Notes under the pieces: generated by a model
Seen by the model: the letters and a program-made list of their open reading frames with translations, nothing else
Databases searched by the model: none
What the model was told of the DNA's origin: nothing
Shown here: positions 17,206 to 26,487 of the stretch, piece after piece
Numbering within the stretch: the stretch's first letter is position 1
Layout of the letters: each line of letters begins with the position of its first letter
Translations under genes and position numbers: made by a program
Source: Rhizobium sp. CIAT894
GTDB taxonomy: Bacteria > Pseudomonadota > Alphaproteobacteria > Rhizobiales > Rhizobiaceae
Assembly: GCF_000172795.2 (NCBI RefSeq)
Contig: NZ_CP020947.1
Span: forward strand, 1,925,001-1,989,000
Direction of reading: 5' to 3'
DNA: 64,000 nucleotides

Positions 17206-18567
17206 CTAGTTGTCTGTCAATAGAGCAAACCGACGTTTTTCGATCTGCTCGCGCGCCAATTGCCCCGCCGCCGCGCAAAGATCGGGCGCATAGAGCTGGC
17301 AAGTTCCTCGCTTTTCGATCCCCCTGTCGATCAGATCCAGAAGTCGTGTAGGTGCGATGTCGGGCGGCGCGGCAATGCGACCGATGACGACGTACTTTTC
17401 CATTTTCTCATGATCGGCGTGATCAATATCGGGGTTGCGCCAGCAATTTGCGCACATGATCTTAAGGTTCTCGGTGTGCGAATAGATAATGGCGTCACCA
17501 TCCAATTCCTCACTCAGATCGATCAATTGGCGTGCTGTCTCTTGCGTGCCCGCGAAAGCAAAGAACTGATAGTTCTGGTGCACAAGCGTTGCCAGATGCG
17601 GGAAGACCGGGACCTGCTGTTCACCGTAAGTGTGGTACGTAATCGGAGCGCCGTCCATGAGGATGACATCGCCATAGTCGACGCTGAGATTGCCGTACAG
17701 CACGCTGCGAATAATGCCGTGACACGGACTTAAGCGCTCTATCCATACTGTCTCCTCCGCCCCTGGATCATCACAGTCCGCCGTCCGCTCAGCAAGAGGC
17801 CGCTGGGCAAGCCTCACCTTGCAGGCTGAATACCCACCTTCCGGTAACCCGAATCGTCCAAGCTCGATCTTCTGTCCCATCCGCTTCCATACGTCCAAGG
17901 CGGTCTCGGTGTCCCTTGCGCCGGTGGCGCAGATTCCAAGGTTCCACTCCGTACTGTCGCGAACCTCCTGCTGCAGGCTTGCAGCAGCCCGAGCTGCCGC
18001 TACGCCTTCTGCGAATCTGCCCCGCGTTTTGTAGAAAAGGCCCAAATTGTATTGATACGCGCTTTTCCGTGGATCGATTTCCGTCAGTTTCCGGAGGCTG
18101 TTCTCGGCGATTGCATCCATCTGGCGCGCCATCATTTGTGCCGACGTGGCGAGCCCTCGCAGTATCTGCTCATGTTCAGGCCCTCCCTCATGGAGCTTGG
18201 CCAAGCGGTCCAGCGTCGCGACCATTGATTGAAATATCGGGTGTTCAGGCGGTGACGCGTTCAGATCGTCGATGTCGCGGACGGCTTCTAGGCATAGCCC
18301 GAGCGCCGAAAGAATATCGATATTGTCGTCGTGAGCGTCTGCGATCTCGGAAAGAACGTCTGTCGCCTCTTCTCTCGTGAGGCTTTGTTGGTCGACTATC
18401 CATAACAATGCCATCGCCGCCTCAGTCTGGTGGCGCTGGGCTTTTCGAAATGGTTGGATTTTCTGCCATGCTATCTGCTTGCGGCCCGCCTGTCCTTCTG
18501 CAACGACGTCACGTGCAATCGCGTCGATCTCATCGGAAGTGAGAACCGCGCTGGGACCGTTCGACAT
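17206..18567 (-). CDS. Tetratricopeptide-like protein of unknown function
   Basis: 453 aa, not assigned to a named family. Residues about 60-240 are helical with TPR-like pairs (YQYNLGLFYKTRGRFAEGVAAA, STEWNLGICATGARDTETAL). The C-terminal half is different: a mixed domain with VDYGDVILMDGAPITYHTYG, a hydrophobic FAFAGTQETARQLIDL, and IMCANCWRNPDIDHAD with a CxxC pair that could bind metal. The start at 18567 follows ACGGAGACGATC; upstream codons look untranslated. It sits next to the hydroxy-acid oxidase between two radC copies. I see no secretion signal. Confidence 0.7.
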   Translation of the reverse strand: MSNGPSAVLTSDEIDAIARDVVAEGQAGRKQIAWQKIQPFRKAQRHQTEAAMALLWIVDQQSLTREEATDVLSEIADAHDDNIDILSALGLCLEAVRDIDDLNASPPEHPIFQSMVATLDRLAKLHEGGPEHEQILRGLATSAQMMARQMDAIAENSLRKLTEIDPRKSAYQYNLGLFYKTRGRFAEGVAAARAAASLQQEVRDSTEWNLGICATGARDTETALDVWKRMGQKIELGRFGLPEGGYSACKVRLAQRPLAERTADCDDPGAEETVWIERLSPCHGIIRSVLYGNLSVDYGDVILMDGAPITYHTYGEQQVPVFPHLATLVHQNYQFFAFAGTQETARQLIDLSEELDGDAIIYSHTENLKIMCANCWRNPDIDHADHEKMEKYVVIGRIAAPPDIAPTRLLDLIDRGIEKRGTCQLYAPDLCAAAGQLAREQIEKRRFALLTDN

Positions 18568-18642
18568 GATCGTCTCCGTGGAGGGCTTCTGTATGGGCAA
18601 GAATGGGCGGTGATTGTGTAGTCGCGTCTCAACTTAGCGGGA

Positions 18643-19461
18643 TTACATCAGCTTCAGCCCCTTCAGGCTGACATGGCCGTCCTTGCCGATAATGACGTGG
18701 TCGTGGACAGTGATGTCGAGCGCCTTGGCGGCATCGATGATCACCTTCGTCATGTCGATGTCGGCGCGTGATGGTGTCGGATCGCCGGAAGGGTGGTTGT
18801 GGACCAGGATCATCGCCGTTGCCGAAAGCTCCAGCGCGCGTTTGACCACCTCGCGCGGATAGACCGGTGTATGGTCGACGGTGCCGCGACCCTGCACCTC
18901 GTCGGCGATCAGCACGTTGCGCTTGTCGAGGAAGAGGATGCGGAATTGTTCGCGGGTCTCATGCGCCATGGCAGCATGGCAATACTGGATGACCGACGAC
19001 CAGGAGGAGAGCACCTGCTTGCTCCGGAGCTCGCTCTTCAGGGTCCGGTGGGCGACGGTCGAGATCAGTTTCAGGTCGAGGGCGACGGCCTCGCCGACAC
19101 CCTTCACCTCGGTCAGCAGCGCCGGCGGCGCGCCGAAGACGCCGGAAAGCGAGCCGAAGCGTTCGATCAGCGCCTTGGCGATCGGCTTGGTGTCGCGCCG
19201 CGGGATCAGCCGGAAAAGCAGGAGCTCGAGGATTTCGTAGTCGGCAAGCGCGGTATCGCCGAGTTCGCGGAAGCGATCGCGCAACCGCTCGCGATGGCCG
19301 TGATAATGCTCTTGCCCGGCAAGCGAAGCGGGCAGAGCGGTCCCGGCTTTCGGCCCGGACGGTTTCTGTTTGCCGAAGAAGGAGCGTTCGTCGGCCATGG
19401 GCTCTTGCGTTGGAAAAGGCAGTTCGTTGTCGGAAGATGTCGAAACAGGGCCTTTCGCCAT
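18643..19461 (-). CDS. radC: RadC family JAMM-domain protein
   Basis: 272 aa. The N-terminus is poorly conserved; a helix-hairpin-helix-like segment ([21 protein letters not shown]) precedes the MPN/JAMM domain. The zinc site reads [19 protein letters not shown] (HxHx7D), with an upstream conserved Glu region, so a metalloprotease-like fold is intact. Despite the name, a direct role in repair is not established for the family. It starts 7 bp downstream of map on the same strand, hence an operon. A decayed copy of its 3' end lies at 15505-15696. Confidence 0.93.
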   Translation of the reverse strand: MAKGPVSTSSDNELPFPTQEPMADERSFFGKQKPSGPKAGTALPASLAGQEHYHGHRERLRDRFRELGDTALADYEILELLLFRLIPRRDTKPIAKALIERFGSLSGVFGAPPALLTEVKGVGEAVALDLKLISTVAHRTLKSELRSKQVLSSWSSVIQYCHAAMAHETREQFRILFLDKRNVLIADEVQGRGTVDHTPVYPREVVKRALELSATAMILVHNHPSGDPTPSRADIDMTKVIIDAAKALDITVHDHVIIGKDGHVSLKGLKLM

Positions 19462-19468
19462 CGCAGCG

Positions 19469-20305
19469 TCACCCGTTGTATGGCGGCAGACCGGGGCGGT
19501 CGAGGCCGCCGGGCGACAGCGTGAAGATCTCGCAGCCGTCGGAGGTGACGCCGACGGTGTGCTCGTACTGCGCCGAAAGCGAGCGGTCGCGGGTCACCGC
19601 CGTCCAGCCGTCGGCCAGCACCTTCACATGCGGCCGGCCGAGATTGATCATCGGCTCGATGGTGAAGATCATGCCTTCGCGCAGCTCCGGCCCCTCGTTG
19701 GCGCGGCCGTAATGCAGGATATTCGGCGAATCATGAAACAGCCGGCCGACGCCATGGCCGCAGAAATCGCGCACCACCGAGCAGCGCTCGGCCTCGGCAA
19801 AGGTCTGGATCGCCTCGCCGATCGCGCCGGTGCGCGCGCCCGGCCTGACGGCGGCAATGCCGCGCATCAGTGATTCGTAGGTAACTTCGAGCAGCCGCTC
19901 GGCGGCGCGCTTGATCGTGCCGACAGGATACATCCGGCTGGAATCGCCGTGCCAGCCGTCAAGCACGAAGGTGACGTCGATATTGACGATATCGCCTTCG
20001 CGCAGCGGCTTGTCGTTCGGAATGCCATGGCAGACGACGTGGTTGATCGAGGTGCAGGTCGATTTGGTGTAGCCGCGATAGTTCAGCGTCGCCGGGAGGG
20101 CGCCGTGATCCATGCCGAAATCGAAGACGAATCGGTCGATGTCATCGGTCACCAGCCCGGGCTTGACGATATCGGCGAGCGCATCGAGGCAGCGCGCCGT
20201 CAGCTGGCATGCCCTGCGCATGCCCTCGAATGCTTGCGCGTCATAAAGCCGAATGGCGCCCGTATTCTTCGAGGGCGCGGAAGAGGCTTCGATATAGTTC
20301 ACCAT
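19469..20305 (-). CDS. map: Methionine aminopeptidase, type I
   Basis: 278 aa. Removes N-terminal Met from nascent proteins and needs two divalent metals. Characteristic stretches are [39 protein letters not shown] (metal-binding Asp pair), [17 protein letters not shown] (metal-binding His) and GMIFTIEPM (metal-binding Glu), and [17 protein letters not shown] near the end. A short N-terminal extension before the catalytic domain is normal for alphaproteobacterial MAP. It is followed by radC after 7 bp. Confidence 0.97.
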   Translation of the reverse strand: MVNYIEASSAPSKNTGAIRLYDAQAFEGMRRACQLTARCLDALADIVKPGLVTDDIDRFVFDFGMDHGALPATLNYRGYTKSTCTSINHVVCHGIPNDKPLREGDIVNIDVTFVLDGWHGDSSRMYPVGTIKRAAERLLEVTYESLMRGIAAVRPGARTGAIGEAIQTFAEAERCSVVRDFCGHGVGRLFHDSPNILHYGRANEGPELREGMIFTIEPMINLGRPHVKVLADGWTAVTRDRSLSAQYEHTVGVTSDGCEIFTLSPGGLDRPGLPPYNG

Positions 20306-20553
20306 TGCAGGGCCTTAGTGGAGAATATTAGAATTGTTCATAATGCAGCTATGCCGGGTTCGTCCATCGCGATCAACCGCAAGGACGAGATTTCTCAGCC
20401 GATCCGATCGGCCCGGCATGCGCCCCTCCACATGCCTTCGACGCCAATCATCGGTGCGGGACGGAATATCCACAATCTTCCCAAGGGCATAGGATTGATT
20501 GCAGGAGGCCTGCCCGCTACTCACCGATTGGTGACAGCGGGGAAGGGTCGGTC

Positions 20554-21213
20554 ATGCTGAATGAAGCCGTAAATCTTGAAAATTCACTTGAGGCCGGCGT
20601 CGAGCCGGAACGGCGTGTGCGTGATCGCGGCGCCACCGAGCGCGCGATCCTTGCCGCCGCCAAGCGACTGTTGGCCGAGGAAGGATTCCAGAATTTCGGC
20701 ATCAATGCGGTCGCCCGCCGCGCCGGCTGCGACAAGCAACTGATCTATCGCTATTATGGCGGCCTCGACGGCCTGGTGGAGGCGATCGGCGCCGATCTCG
20801 GCACATGGGTGAAGGATCGCATTCCGGAAGACACCGGCGGCATGTTCCTGCTCACCTATGGCGACCTGATGGAGCGGCTGTCGCTTCTCCTCCTCGACGC
20901 TTTGCGAAACGATCAACTGATGCGCCGCATCCTCGCCTGGGAAATATCGGAAAACACCGAGCAGGTGAGGCGGCTGTCGGAAGCGCGTTCGAAGGCGCTG
21001 GCTCTCTGGCTGGAACGCATGCGGGGCTCGCTGACGCCGCCGAAGGGCGTAGACACGGCAGCGGTCAACGCCATCGTCATCGCAGCGATCCAGCACCTCG
21101 TGCTTGCCGCCTCGGCCGGCGGGCAGTGCGCCGGCTTGTCGCTGAAGACGTCCAGGGACTGGGAGAAGGCGGCGACGGCGCTGAAGCGCATCGTGCGCGG
21201 CGTCTACGGCTGA
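20554..21213 (+). CDS. TetR/AcrR family transcriptional regulator
   Basis: 219 aa. The HTH domain spans about residues 28-75: ERAILAAAKRLLAEEGFQNF, then INAVARRAGCDKQLIYRYYG, the classic TetR recognition pattern. The C-terminal ligand-binding domain is helical and not assignable. The regulator is divergent from map and followed by two small membrane-protein genes; its targets are unknown. GGAAGGGTCGGTC precedes the ATG. Confidence 0.9.
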   Translation: MLNEAVNLENSLEAGVEPERRVRDRGATERAILAAAKRLLAEEGFQNFGINAVARRAGCDKQLIYRYYGGLDGLVEAIGADLGTWVKDRIPEDTGGMFLLTYGDLMERLSLLLLDALRNDQLMRRILAWEISENTEQVRRLSEARSKALALWLERMRGSLTPPKGVDTAAVNAIVIAAIQHLVLAASAGGQCAGLSLKTSRDWEKAATALKRIVRGVYG

Positions 21214-21321
21214 TCGCTTCCTTCATCCACAGGGAACCGGCGCCGCGTTAACCTTAATAAATGGTTTACGTTGCCTGGGCTGGGTTAACCCGACAGTGTG
21301 GGATCAGCAGAGATGGAATGA

Positions 21322-21519
21322 GTGAGAGTCTCCGAGTTGACATCCATGGGACCCAAGATCGGCAGAGCCACGTTTTTCGTAACGGCGATGATGTTTTTCG
21401 CAGTTCTGGCGCTGGATATCGCAATTCCCACCCTGGTGCTTTGCATCATGGCATTGTCGATCTGGTTGGTCTCCCTCGATCTGCCCGTCGCGCGCAAGCA
21501 TGGAGGAGAGGCCGCATGA
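21322..21519 (+). CDS. Small membrane protein, unknown function
   Basis: 65 aa with two hydrophobic segments (ATFFVTAMMFFAVLALDIAI and TLVLCIMALSIWLVSLDL). I do not recognise a family. The GTG at 21322 with GGAATGA before it is the best start; the inner ATG at 21346 has no clear ribosome-binding site. It overlaps the next gene by 4 bp (ATGA), which argues that both are real and translationally coupled. Confidence 0.6.
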   Translation: MRVSELTSMGPKIGRATFFVTAMMFFAVLALDIAIPTLVLCIMALSIWLVSLDLPVARKHGGEAA

Positions 21520-21845
21520 AGTGGTTTCTGATCTTCTGGGCCGGCCCTATCGTCTTTCTCGGCGGATGGTACTGGCTCTCCTATTACGACATGAATTTCG
21601 GCATCCTCATGCTGTCGCGCCAGGTCCATGACCTGACCTTTCAGCTTTACGGAAAGGCGCTCGGCATTCCGCCGGAGACGATCCCGCCGCTCGTGGCTCG
21701 CGCCATCGCGGTCGACAGCCTCGTCGTCTTCGCCATTCTCGGCTTCAGAAAGCGCAAGTCGATCATCGCCTGGTGGAAGGCGCGTCAGCTGAATTCGTCT
21801 CCATCGGATCTCGCCAACAAGGAAAGCCTGTCGAGGGCGCCCTGA
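21516..21845 (+). CDS. Small membrane protein of conserved rhizobial type
   Basis: 109 aa, beginning [20 protein letters not shown] with a transmembrane helix, a central amphipathic part ([25 protein letters not shown] shortened to its start [10 protein letters not shown]) and a second hydrophobic segment ([15 protein letters not shown]), then a basic tail. AGGAGAGGCCGC precedes the ATG. The last 61 bp overlap the 3' end of ruvX on the other strand, so the two convergent genes share coding DNA. Function unknown. Confidence 0.72.
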   Translation: MKWFLIFWAGPIVFLGGWYWLSYYDMNFGILMLSRQVHDLTFQLYGKALGIPPETIPPLVARAIAVDSLVVFAILGFRKRKSIIAWWKARQLNSSPSDLANKESLSRAP

Positions 21846-22282
21846 AGGATGAAGCTTGCCGCGGCCGAATCGATACGTTCGGCCCGCTTGGCGCGCGAGA
21901 CGTCCATTTCCAGCAGCGTCCGTTCCGCCGCCACCGTCGACAGCCGCTCGTCCCAATAGACGAAGGGCAGCGCCGTCTTCTGCTCCATGTTGCGCACGAA
22001 GGCCCGCGTCGCCTGCACGCGCGGCCCCGCCGATCCGTCCATATTCATCGGCAGGCCGATGATGAAGCCGGCGACCTTTTCGGCTGCCGCAAAATCCAAT
22101 AGCGCCTGCGCATCTATGGTGAACTTGACGCGCCGGATCACCGGGCGTGGCGTGGCGAAACGCCGGCCGAGATCGGACATCGACAGCCCGATTGTCTTGG
22201 TGCCGAGATCGAGGCCGGCAATCGCCTGCCGCGGGGCAAGCGTCCCGGCCATTTCCTCGATCGTCAGCACCGTCATCGCCAA
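21785..22282 (-). CDS. ruvX: Holliday junction resolvase-like RuvX (YqgF)
   Basis: 165 aa RNase H-fold nuclease of the YqgF family, implicated in pre-16S rRNA 5' processing and in recombination. Motifs seen are [16 protein letters not shown] (first catalytic Asp), [17 protein letters not shown] and [14 protein letters not shown] (catalytic Asp/Glu). Length is slightly above E. coli YqgF because of an N-terminal extension of about 20 residues. Its C-terminal codons overlap the convergent gene ending at 21845. Confidence 0.95.
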   Translation of the reverse strand: MAMTVLTIEEMAGTLAPRQAIAGLDLGTKTIGLSMSDLGRRFATPRPVIRRVKFTIDAQALLDFAAAEKVAGFIIGLPMNMDGSAGPRVQATRAFVRNMEQKTALPFVYWDERLSTVAAERTLLEMDVSRAKRAERIDSAAASFILQGALDRLSLLARSDGDEFS

Positions 22283-22349
22283 TTCATCCCGTCAAAAGAA
22301 ATTGAAGTCGCCGCCGCTTTCCTTTGGCGGCGCATGAGATATGTCCATA

Positions 22350-22397
22350 GAGCATGATGCCGAAAAGTGTGAGCGGTTTTCGGACGACATCATGCTC
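22350..22397. repeat. 48-bp intergenic palindromic element
   Basis: GAGCATGATGCCGAAAA and TTTTCGGACGACATCATGCTC are inverted arms around GTGTGAGCGG. This sequence type is familiar as a dispersed palindrome in Rhizobium and Agrobacterium intergenic regions (from memory). It lies between divergent ruvX and the 22504 gene. There is one copy in this window. Confidence 0.7.
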
Positions 22398-22503
22398 CAA
22401 TTCTTTAATTGAGATACGGATTCAGATGTTAGGCAGATCCGGCCTAAAATCATCCGTATCTCCCCAAACAGGCTTTTGCATCACGTAATAAAGGAGAGAT
22501 TTC

Positions 22504-23208
22504 ATGAAGATCACCTGGCTCGGCCATTCCGCCTTCCGCATCGAGACCGGAAAGGCGAAGATCCTGCTCGATCCCTTTCTCAGCTACAACGCCTCCTTTT
22601 CCGGGCAGGATATCAAGGACGTTTCGGCGGGCATCACCCACATCCTGCTGACGCATGGCCATGGCGACCATGTCGGCGATACCGTGGCGCTTGCCAAGGA
22701 AACCGGCGCCGTCGTTCTTGCCAATGCCGATCTCGCCGCCTGGCTCGGCTCCAAGGGCGTCGATAAGATCGAGATGGGCAATACCGGCGGCACGATCGCG
22801 CTCGGCAGCTTTTCGGCGACCTTCACCAATGCGCTGCACTCGTCTGCCCAGATCACCGAGGACGGCGTTTCGCATGCGCTCGGCAATGCCAACGGCCTGA
22901 TGCTGCATTTCGAGGATGAAGCCTCGATCCTGGCCATGGGCGATACCGACATCTTCGCCGACATGGCGCTGATCAACGAATTGCACCAGCCCGATATCGG
23001 CCTCGTGCCGATCGGCGACCGCTTCACCATGGGCGGCGCCGTGGCGGCTCTTGCCTGCCGGCGCTATTTCAATTTCAAGACGGCGATTCCCTGTCACTTC
23101 GGCACCTTCCCGATCATCGATCAGACGGCCGATAAATTCGTTGCCGGCATGGAGGGATCGAAGACTGATGTGAAGGCGCTGAAGCCCGCCGAGAGCCTGT
23201 CGATCTGA
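22504..23208 (+). CDS. UPF0173 metal-dependent hydrolase (metallo-beta-lactamase fold)
   Basis: 234 aa. The zinc motif HGHGDHVGD sits near residue 55, preceded by [20 protein letters not shown] at the N-terminus, which is the UPF0173/YtkL signature. [12 protein letters not shown] carries the bridging Asp and [10 protein letters not shown] a late His ligand. Substrate unknown. AAAGGAGAGATTTC precedes the ATG. It is transcribed ahead of gatC but separated by 69 bp. Confidence 0.93.
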   Translation: MKITWLGHSAFRIETGKAKILLDPFLSYNASFSGQDIKDVSAGITHILLTHGHGDHVGDTVALAKETGAVVLANADLAAWLGSKGVDKIEMGNTGGTIALGSFSATFTNALHSSAQITEDGVSHALGNANGLMLHFEDEASILAMGDTDIFADMALINELHQPDIGLVPIGDRFTMGGAVAALACRRYFNFKTAIPCHFGTFPIIDQTADKFVAGMEGSKTDVKALKPAESLSI

Positions 23209-23277
23209 CGAAATCCCGTTGCACCGGGCGGACATGGCCTTTATAGCGAGTAGGAAAAATCCCATCCGGAGAATGCC

Positions 23278-23565
23278 ATGTCCGTCGACCTTGCCACCGT
23301 GAAGCGCGTTGCCCACCTTGCCCGTATTGCCGTCTCCGAGGACGAGGCAAATCGCATGGTTGGCGAGCTGAACGGCATCCTGGGCTTCGTCGAGCAGCTC
23401 TCCGAAGTCAATGTCGATGGCGTCGAAGCGATGACCTCAGTTACCCCGATGGCGATGAAGAAGCGGACGGATGCGGTGACGGACGGCAGCAAGGCCGCCG
23501 ATGTCGTCGCCAACGCGCCTGTCACCGATCATAATTTCTTTCTGGTGCCGAAAGTCGTCGAATAA
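23278..23565 (+). CDS. gatC: Glutamyl/aspartyl-tRNA(Gln/Asn) amidotransferase subunit C
   Basis: 95 aa, normal GatC length. Clamps GatA and GatB together in the complex that converts Glu-tRNA(Gln) and Asp-tRNA(Asn) to the amides. Typical sequence: [20 protein letters not shown] at the start, and the C-terminal [17 protein letters not shown]. It precedes gatA by 58 bp. Confidence 0.97.
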   Translation: MSVDLATVKRVAHLARIAVSEDEANRMVGELNGILGFVEQLSEVNVDGVEAMTSVTPMAMKKRTDAVTDGSKAADVVANAPVTDHNFFLVPKVVE

Positions 23566-23623
23566 GGCTTCGAAGCCTCTTTCCGACCCTGTTGCCATTT
23601 TCAAGATCTGAAGCGAAAACACC

Positions 23624-25105
23624 ATGAGCGAACTCACCAGCCTGACCATTGCCGAAGCCCGCCAGAAGCTGCGTGCCAAGGAAATCACCGCACTCGAACT
23701 GACCGAGGCCTATATTTCGGCAATCGATGCGGCCAATGGCCGGCTGAATGCCTATATCAAGGTGACGCCCGATCTCGCCCGCGTCATGGCGAAGAACTCC
23801 GACGAGCGCATCGTCGCCGGCAAGGCCGGCGAGCTCGAAGGCATTCCGCTCGGCATCAAGGATCTCTTTGCCACTGTCGGCGTGCATACCCAGGCCTGCA
23901 GCCATATTCTCGACGGTTTCGAGCCGCGTTATGAATCGACCGTGACGCAGAACCTCTGGGATGACGGCGCCGTCATGCTCGGCAAGCTGAACATGGACGA
24001 GTTCGCCATGGGCTCGTCCAACGAGACGTCCTATTACGGCCCGGTGATCAATCCCTGGCGTGCAGCAGGTTCCAACCAGCAGCTCGTTCCCGGCGGCTCC
24101 TCCGGCGGCTCGGCCGCCGCCGTTGCTGCGCATCTTTGCGCCGGCGCCACCGCGACCGATACCGGCGGCTCGATCCGCCAGCCGGCCGCCTTCACCGGCA
24201 CCGTCGGTATCAAGCCGACCTATGGCCGCTGCTCGCGCTGGGGCACCGTCGCCTTCGCCTCTTCGCTCGACCAGGCAGGCCCGATCGCCCGCGACGTGCG
24301 CGATGCCGCCATCCTCTTGAAGTCGATGGCAAGCGTCGATGCCAAGGACACGACGTCGGTCGATCTGCCGGTGCCGGATTATGAGGCCGTCCTCGGCCAG
24401 TCGCTGAAGGGCATGAAGATCGGTATTCCCAACGAATACCGCGTCGACGGCATGCCCGAGGAGATCGAGGCCCTCTGGCGCCAGGGCATTGCCTGGTTGA
24501 AGGAAGCCGGCGCCGAAATCGTCGACATTTCGCTGCCGCACACCAAATACGCCCTTCCGGCCTATTATATCGTCGCTCCGGCCGAGGCGTCGTCGAATCT
24601 GGCGCGTTACGACGGCGTGCGCTACGGCCTGCGCGTCGACGGCAAGGACATCGTCGACATGTACGAGAAGACGCGTGCGGCCGGTTTCGGCCAGGAAGTC
24701 AAGCGTCGCATCATGATCGGCACCTATGTGCTGTCGGCCGGTTATTACGATGCCTATTACATCCGCGCCCAGAAGGTCCGCACGCTGATCAAGCGCGATT
24801 TCGAACTTGCCTTCGACGCCGGCGTCGACGCCATCCTGACGCCGGCGACACCGTCCTCCGCCTTCGGCATCGCCGATGAGGACCTCGCCGCCGATCCGGT
24901 GAAGATGTATCTGAACGACATCTTCACGGTGACGGTCAACATGGCTGGCCTGCCGGGCATCGCCGTGCCGGCCGGCCTCGACCAGAAAGGGCTGCCGCTC
25001 GGCCTGCAACTGATCGGCAAGCCCTTCGACGAGGAAACCCTCTTCAAAACCGCCCATGTCATCGAGCAGGCGGCCGGCCGGTTTACGCCGGCCAAGTGGT
25101 GGTAA
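23624..25105 (+). CDS. gatA: Glutamyl/aspartyl-tRNA amidotransferase subunit A
   Basis: 493 aa amidase that releases ammonia from glutamine for transfer in GatCAB. The Ser-cisSer-Lys triad is visible: Lys in [11 protein letters not shown], the Gly/Ser-rich [14 protein letters not shown], and the nucleophile in [13 protein letters not shown]. The end [19 protein letters not shown] is typical. The gene ends at a junction: a GTG 10 bp before its stop opens a truncated acetyltransferase-like frame. gatB is 3.2 kb away. Confidence 0.97.
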   Translation: MSELTSLTIAEARQKLRAKEITALELTEAYISAIDAANGRLNAYIKVTPDLARVMAKNSDERIVAGKAGELEGIPLGIKDLFATVGVHTQACSHILDGFEPRYESTVTQNLWDDGAVMLGKLNMDEFAMGSSNETSYYGPVINPWRAAGSNQQLVPGGSSGGSAAAVAAHLCAGATATDTGGSIRQPAAFTGTVGIKPTYGRCSRWGTVAFASSLDQAGPIARDVRDAAILLKSMASVDAKDTTSVDLPVPDYEAVLGQSLKGMKIGIPNEYRVDGMPEEIEALWRQGIAWLKEAGAEIVDISLPHTKYALPAYYIVAPAEASSNLARYDGVRYGLRVDGKDIVDMYEKTRAAGFGQEVKRRIMIGTYVLSAGYYDAYYIRAQKVRTLIKRDFELAFDAGVDAILTPATPSSAFGIADEDLAADPVKMYLNDIFTVTVNMAGLPGIAVPAGLDQKGLPLGLQLIGKPFDEETLFKTAHVIEQAAGRFTPAKWW

Positions 25106-25296
25106 CGGACCTTGCGATCCGAAAGACAGCGGCGACCGACCACGAAGCGGCCGCCGTCCTCGGCTTCGCCGCATGGGCCGCAAGCGGCGCCTACGAAGAC
25201 AGCTATCGCGATCCCGATGTGATTGTCAGTTGGCTGACCGATAACGGGAATCAGTCTGCCCGGTGTTTGCCGGTGTCGCCAATATTGGAAAGTTGA
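25096..25296 (+). pseudogene. Truncated GNAT-like N-terminus after gatA
   Basis: The frame opens with a GTG overlapping the gatA stop and reads LAIRKTAATDHEAAAVLGFA then AASGAYEDSYRDPD, which looks like the first 45-50 residues of a GNAT acetyltransferase. It then runs into unrelated sequence near 25250 and stops at 25296 (66 codons); the acetyl-CoA-binding core is missing. I interpret it as a gene cut by deletion or insertion. The GNAT assignment rests on the N-terminal pattern only. Confidence 0.4.
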
Positions 25297-25328
25297 CGCG
25301 CTTGACGCCTGGCCTTCTGGAGATGCCG

Positions 25329-25353
25329 GGAACATTCGCGGCTTCGGTATGTT
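25329..25353 (+). promoter_or_regulatory. Candidate EcfG (general stress) promoter for the response regulator
   Basis: GGAAC at 25329-25333, a 16-bp spacer, then TGTT at 25350-25353. The alphaproteobacterial general-stress consensus is GGAAC-N16/17-CGTT, so the -10 differs in one base. It lies about 85 bp upstream of the response-regulator start. Confidence 0.5.
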
Positions 25354-25436
25354 GGTTGTTCAGCCGGATCAAAGACGATGGCACAGGATCGCGAAAAGCA
25401 GTCCGGCGGCTGCCGGTCGGTTAGAGGAGCGAGGCT

Positions 25437-25823
25437 TTGGAAAATTCGGCCATCGAGCTCTTTGCAGGAAAACGCGTACTGATTGTCGAAGATGAATATT
25501 TCCTGGCAGATGAGACACGGTGGAATCTTGAGAAAGCCGGTGCTGTCGTCGTCGGCCCGGTTGCCCGGGTGAGCGCAGCTCTGGAGCTTGTCGAGAACGA
25601 GGAGATCGACGCAGCAATCCTCGATGTTCATCTGGAGGGCGAGTTTGTCTTTCCGGTCGCCGAGGAACTTGAACGCCGCAATATCCCATTTGTATTTGCC
25701 ACCGCCTTCGACCCGTCTGTAATTCCGGTGAGGTTCACAGGCTTTGCGCTGTGCGAGAAGCCGACGGAATTGGGAAAGATTGCGGAAGCTTTGTTCGGGC
25801 AGGGGCCTGCCGACTTCCACTAA
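25437..25823 (+). CDS. Single-domain response regulator, FATGUY-like
   Basis: 128 aa receiver domain only. VLIVEDEYFLADE supplies the acidic pocket, AAILDVHLEG the phospho-acceptor Asp, and FVFATAFDP and LCEKPTE the Thr and Lys positions. The FATxx stretch resembles the FATGUY receivers that take part in general stress signalling with PhyR (family knowledge). Start is the TTG at 25437 after AGAGGAGCGAGG. It converges on an ECF sigma gene 28 bp away and has a GGAAC-type promoter. Confidence 0.85.
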   Translation: MENSAIELFAGKRVLIVEDEYFLADETRWNLEKAGAVVVGPVARVSAALELVENEEIDAAILDVHLEGEFVFPVAEELERRNIPFVFATAFDPSVIPVRFTGFALCEKPTELGKIAEALFGQGPADFH

Positions 25824-25850
25824 GCGCATCATCGAACGACAGCTATCAAA

Positions 25851-26348
25851 TCATTCGCTGTCGAGAGCCTTTGTCAGATGATGGCGGGCCCGGTTCACCC
25901 GGCTCTTGATGGTCCCGACCGGAACGCCGCACTGGTCTGCAGCGGCCTCGTAGCTGACGCCTTGAACGAACACCAGGTCAACGGCCGTCCGATAATTGTC
26001 GGGCAACGTTGAGATTGCGATCTCCAGCTCGCGCCCGCGCACCTCCCAGATCTGTGATGGTGGCGATGAAGCCAAATCGGCGGAATCATCGATCCCGCCG
26101 ACATGCTCTCGCTTGGACATTTTAAACTTGGTGCAGAATGTGTTGCGCATGATTGTAAAAAGCCAGGAGCGAAGCTGAGTGCCGCGCTGGAAATTCCCAG
26201 AATGGGCGATCGCTTTGGCAAGCGTTTCCTGCACAAGGTCGTCGATATCGCTCGCTGAGCTGTGGAAGCGTCTGGCGAAACATCGCAGAGCGGCCATATT
26301 ATCGAGCAGTTCCGCGTCCGTGAAGCCGGACCGATCATCACTGGGCAT
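25851..26348 (-). CDS. ECF RNA polymerase sigma factor, EcfG/ECF15-like
   Basis: 165 aa with regions sigma2 and sigma4. Region 2 shows LRCFARRFHSSASDIDDLVQ and LRSWLFTIMRNTFCTKFKMS, typical of EcfG-type alphaproteobacterial sigmas. Region 4 has VSYEAAADQCGVPVGTIKSR followed by NRARHHL, the HTH. No anti-sigma factor (NepR) gene lies next to it, unlike the main ecfG locus, so this is probably an accessory EcfG paralogue. Its own upstream region carries a GGAAC-N16-AGTT element, suggesting control by the stress regulon. Confidence 0.88.
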   Translation of the reverse strand: MPSDDRSGFTDAELLDNMAALRCFARRFHSSASDIDDLVQETLAKAIAHSGNFQRGTQLRSWLFTIMRNTFCTKFKMSKREHVGGIDDSADLASSPPSQIWEVRGRELEIAISTLPDNYRTAVDLVFVQGVSYEAAADQCGVPVGTIKSRVNRARHHLTKALDSE

Positions 26349-26371
26349 TGGCGATCTCCTATGATGAGGTC

Positions 26372-26396
26372 AACTTCGCCTCGCCTTTTACGTTCC
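26372..26396 (-). promoter_or_regulatory. Candidate EcfG promoter for the sigma-factor gene
   Basis: On the minus strand GGAAC (26396-26392), a 16-bp spacer and AGTT (26375-26372), 24 bp upstream of the sigma-factor start. The -10 deviates from CGTT in the first base. Confidence 0.5.
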
Positions 26397-26487
26397 ACTC
26401 TGCCCGCTGATTCTTTTATAAATCTGCCGACGCCGAGAGCGGTGATGATGGTATTGCTGTCAAATGCCTTGTCGGAAGGGAGGTCTT

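Noticed and set aside
23522..25183. 553-codon open frame on the minus strand opposite gatA
   Set aside because: It mirrors gatA, has no family motifs and reflects the GC-rich third codon positions of the real gene.
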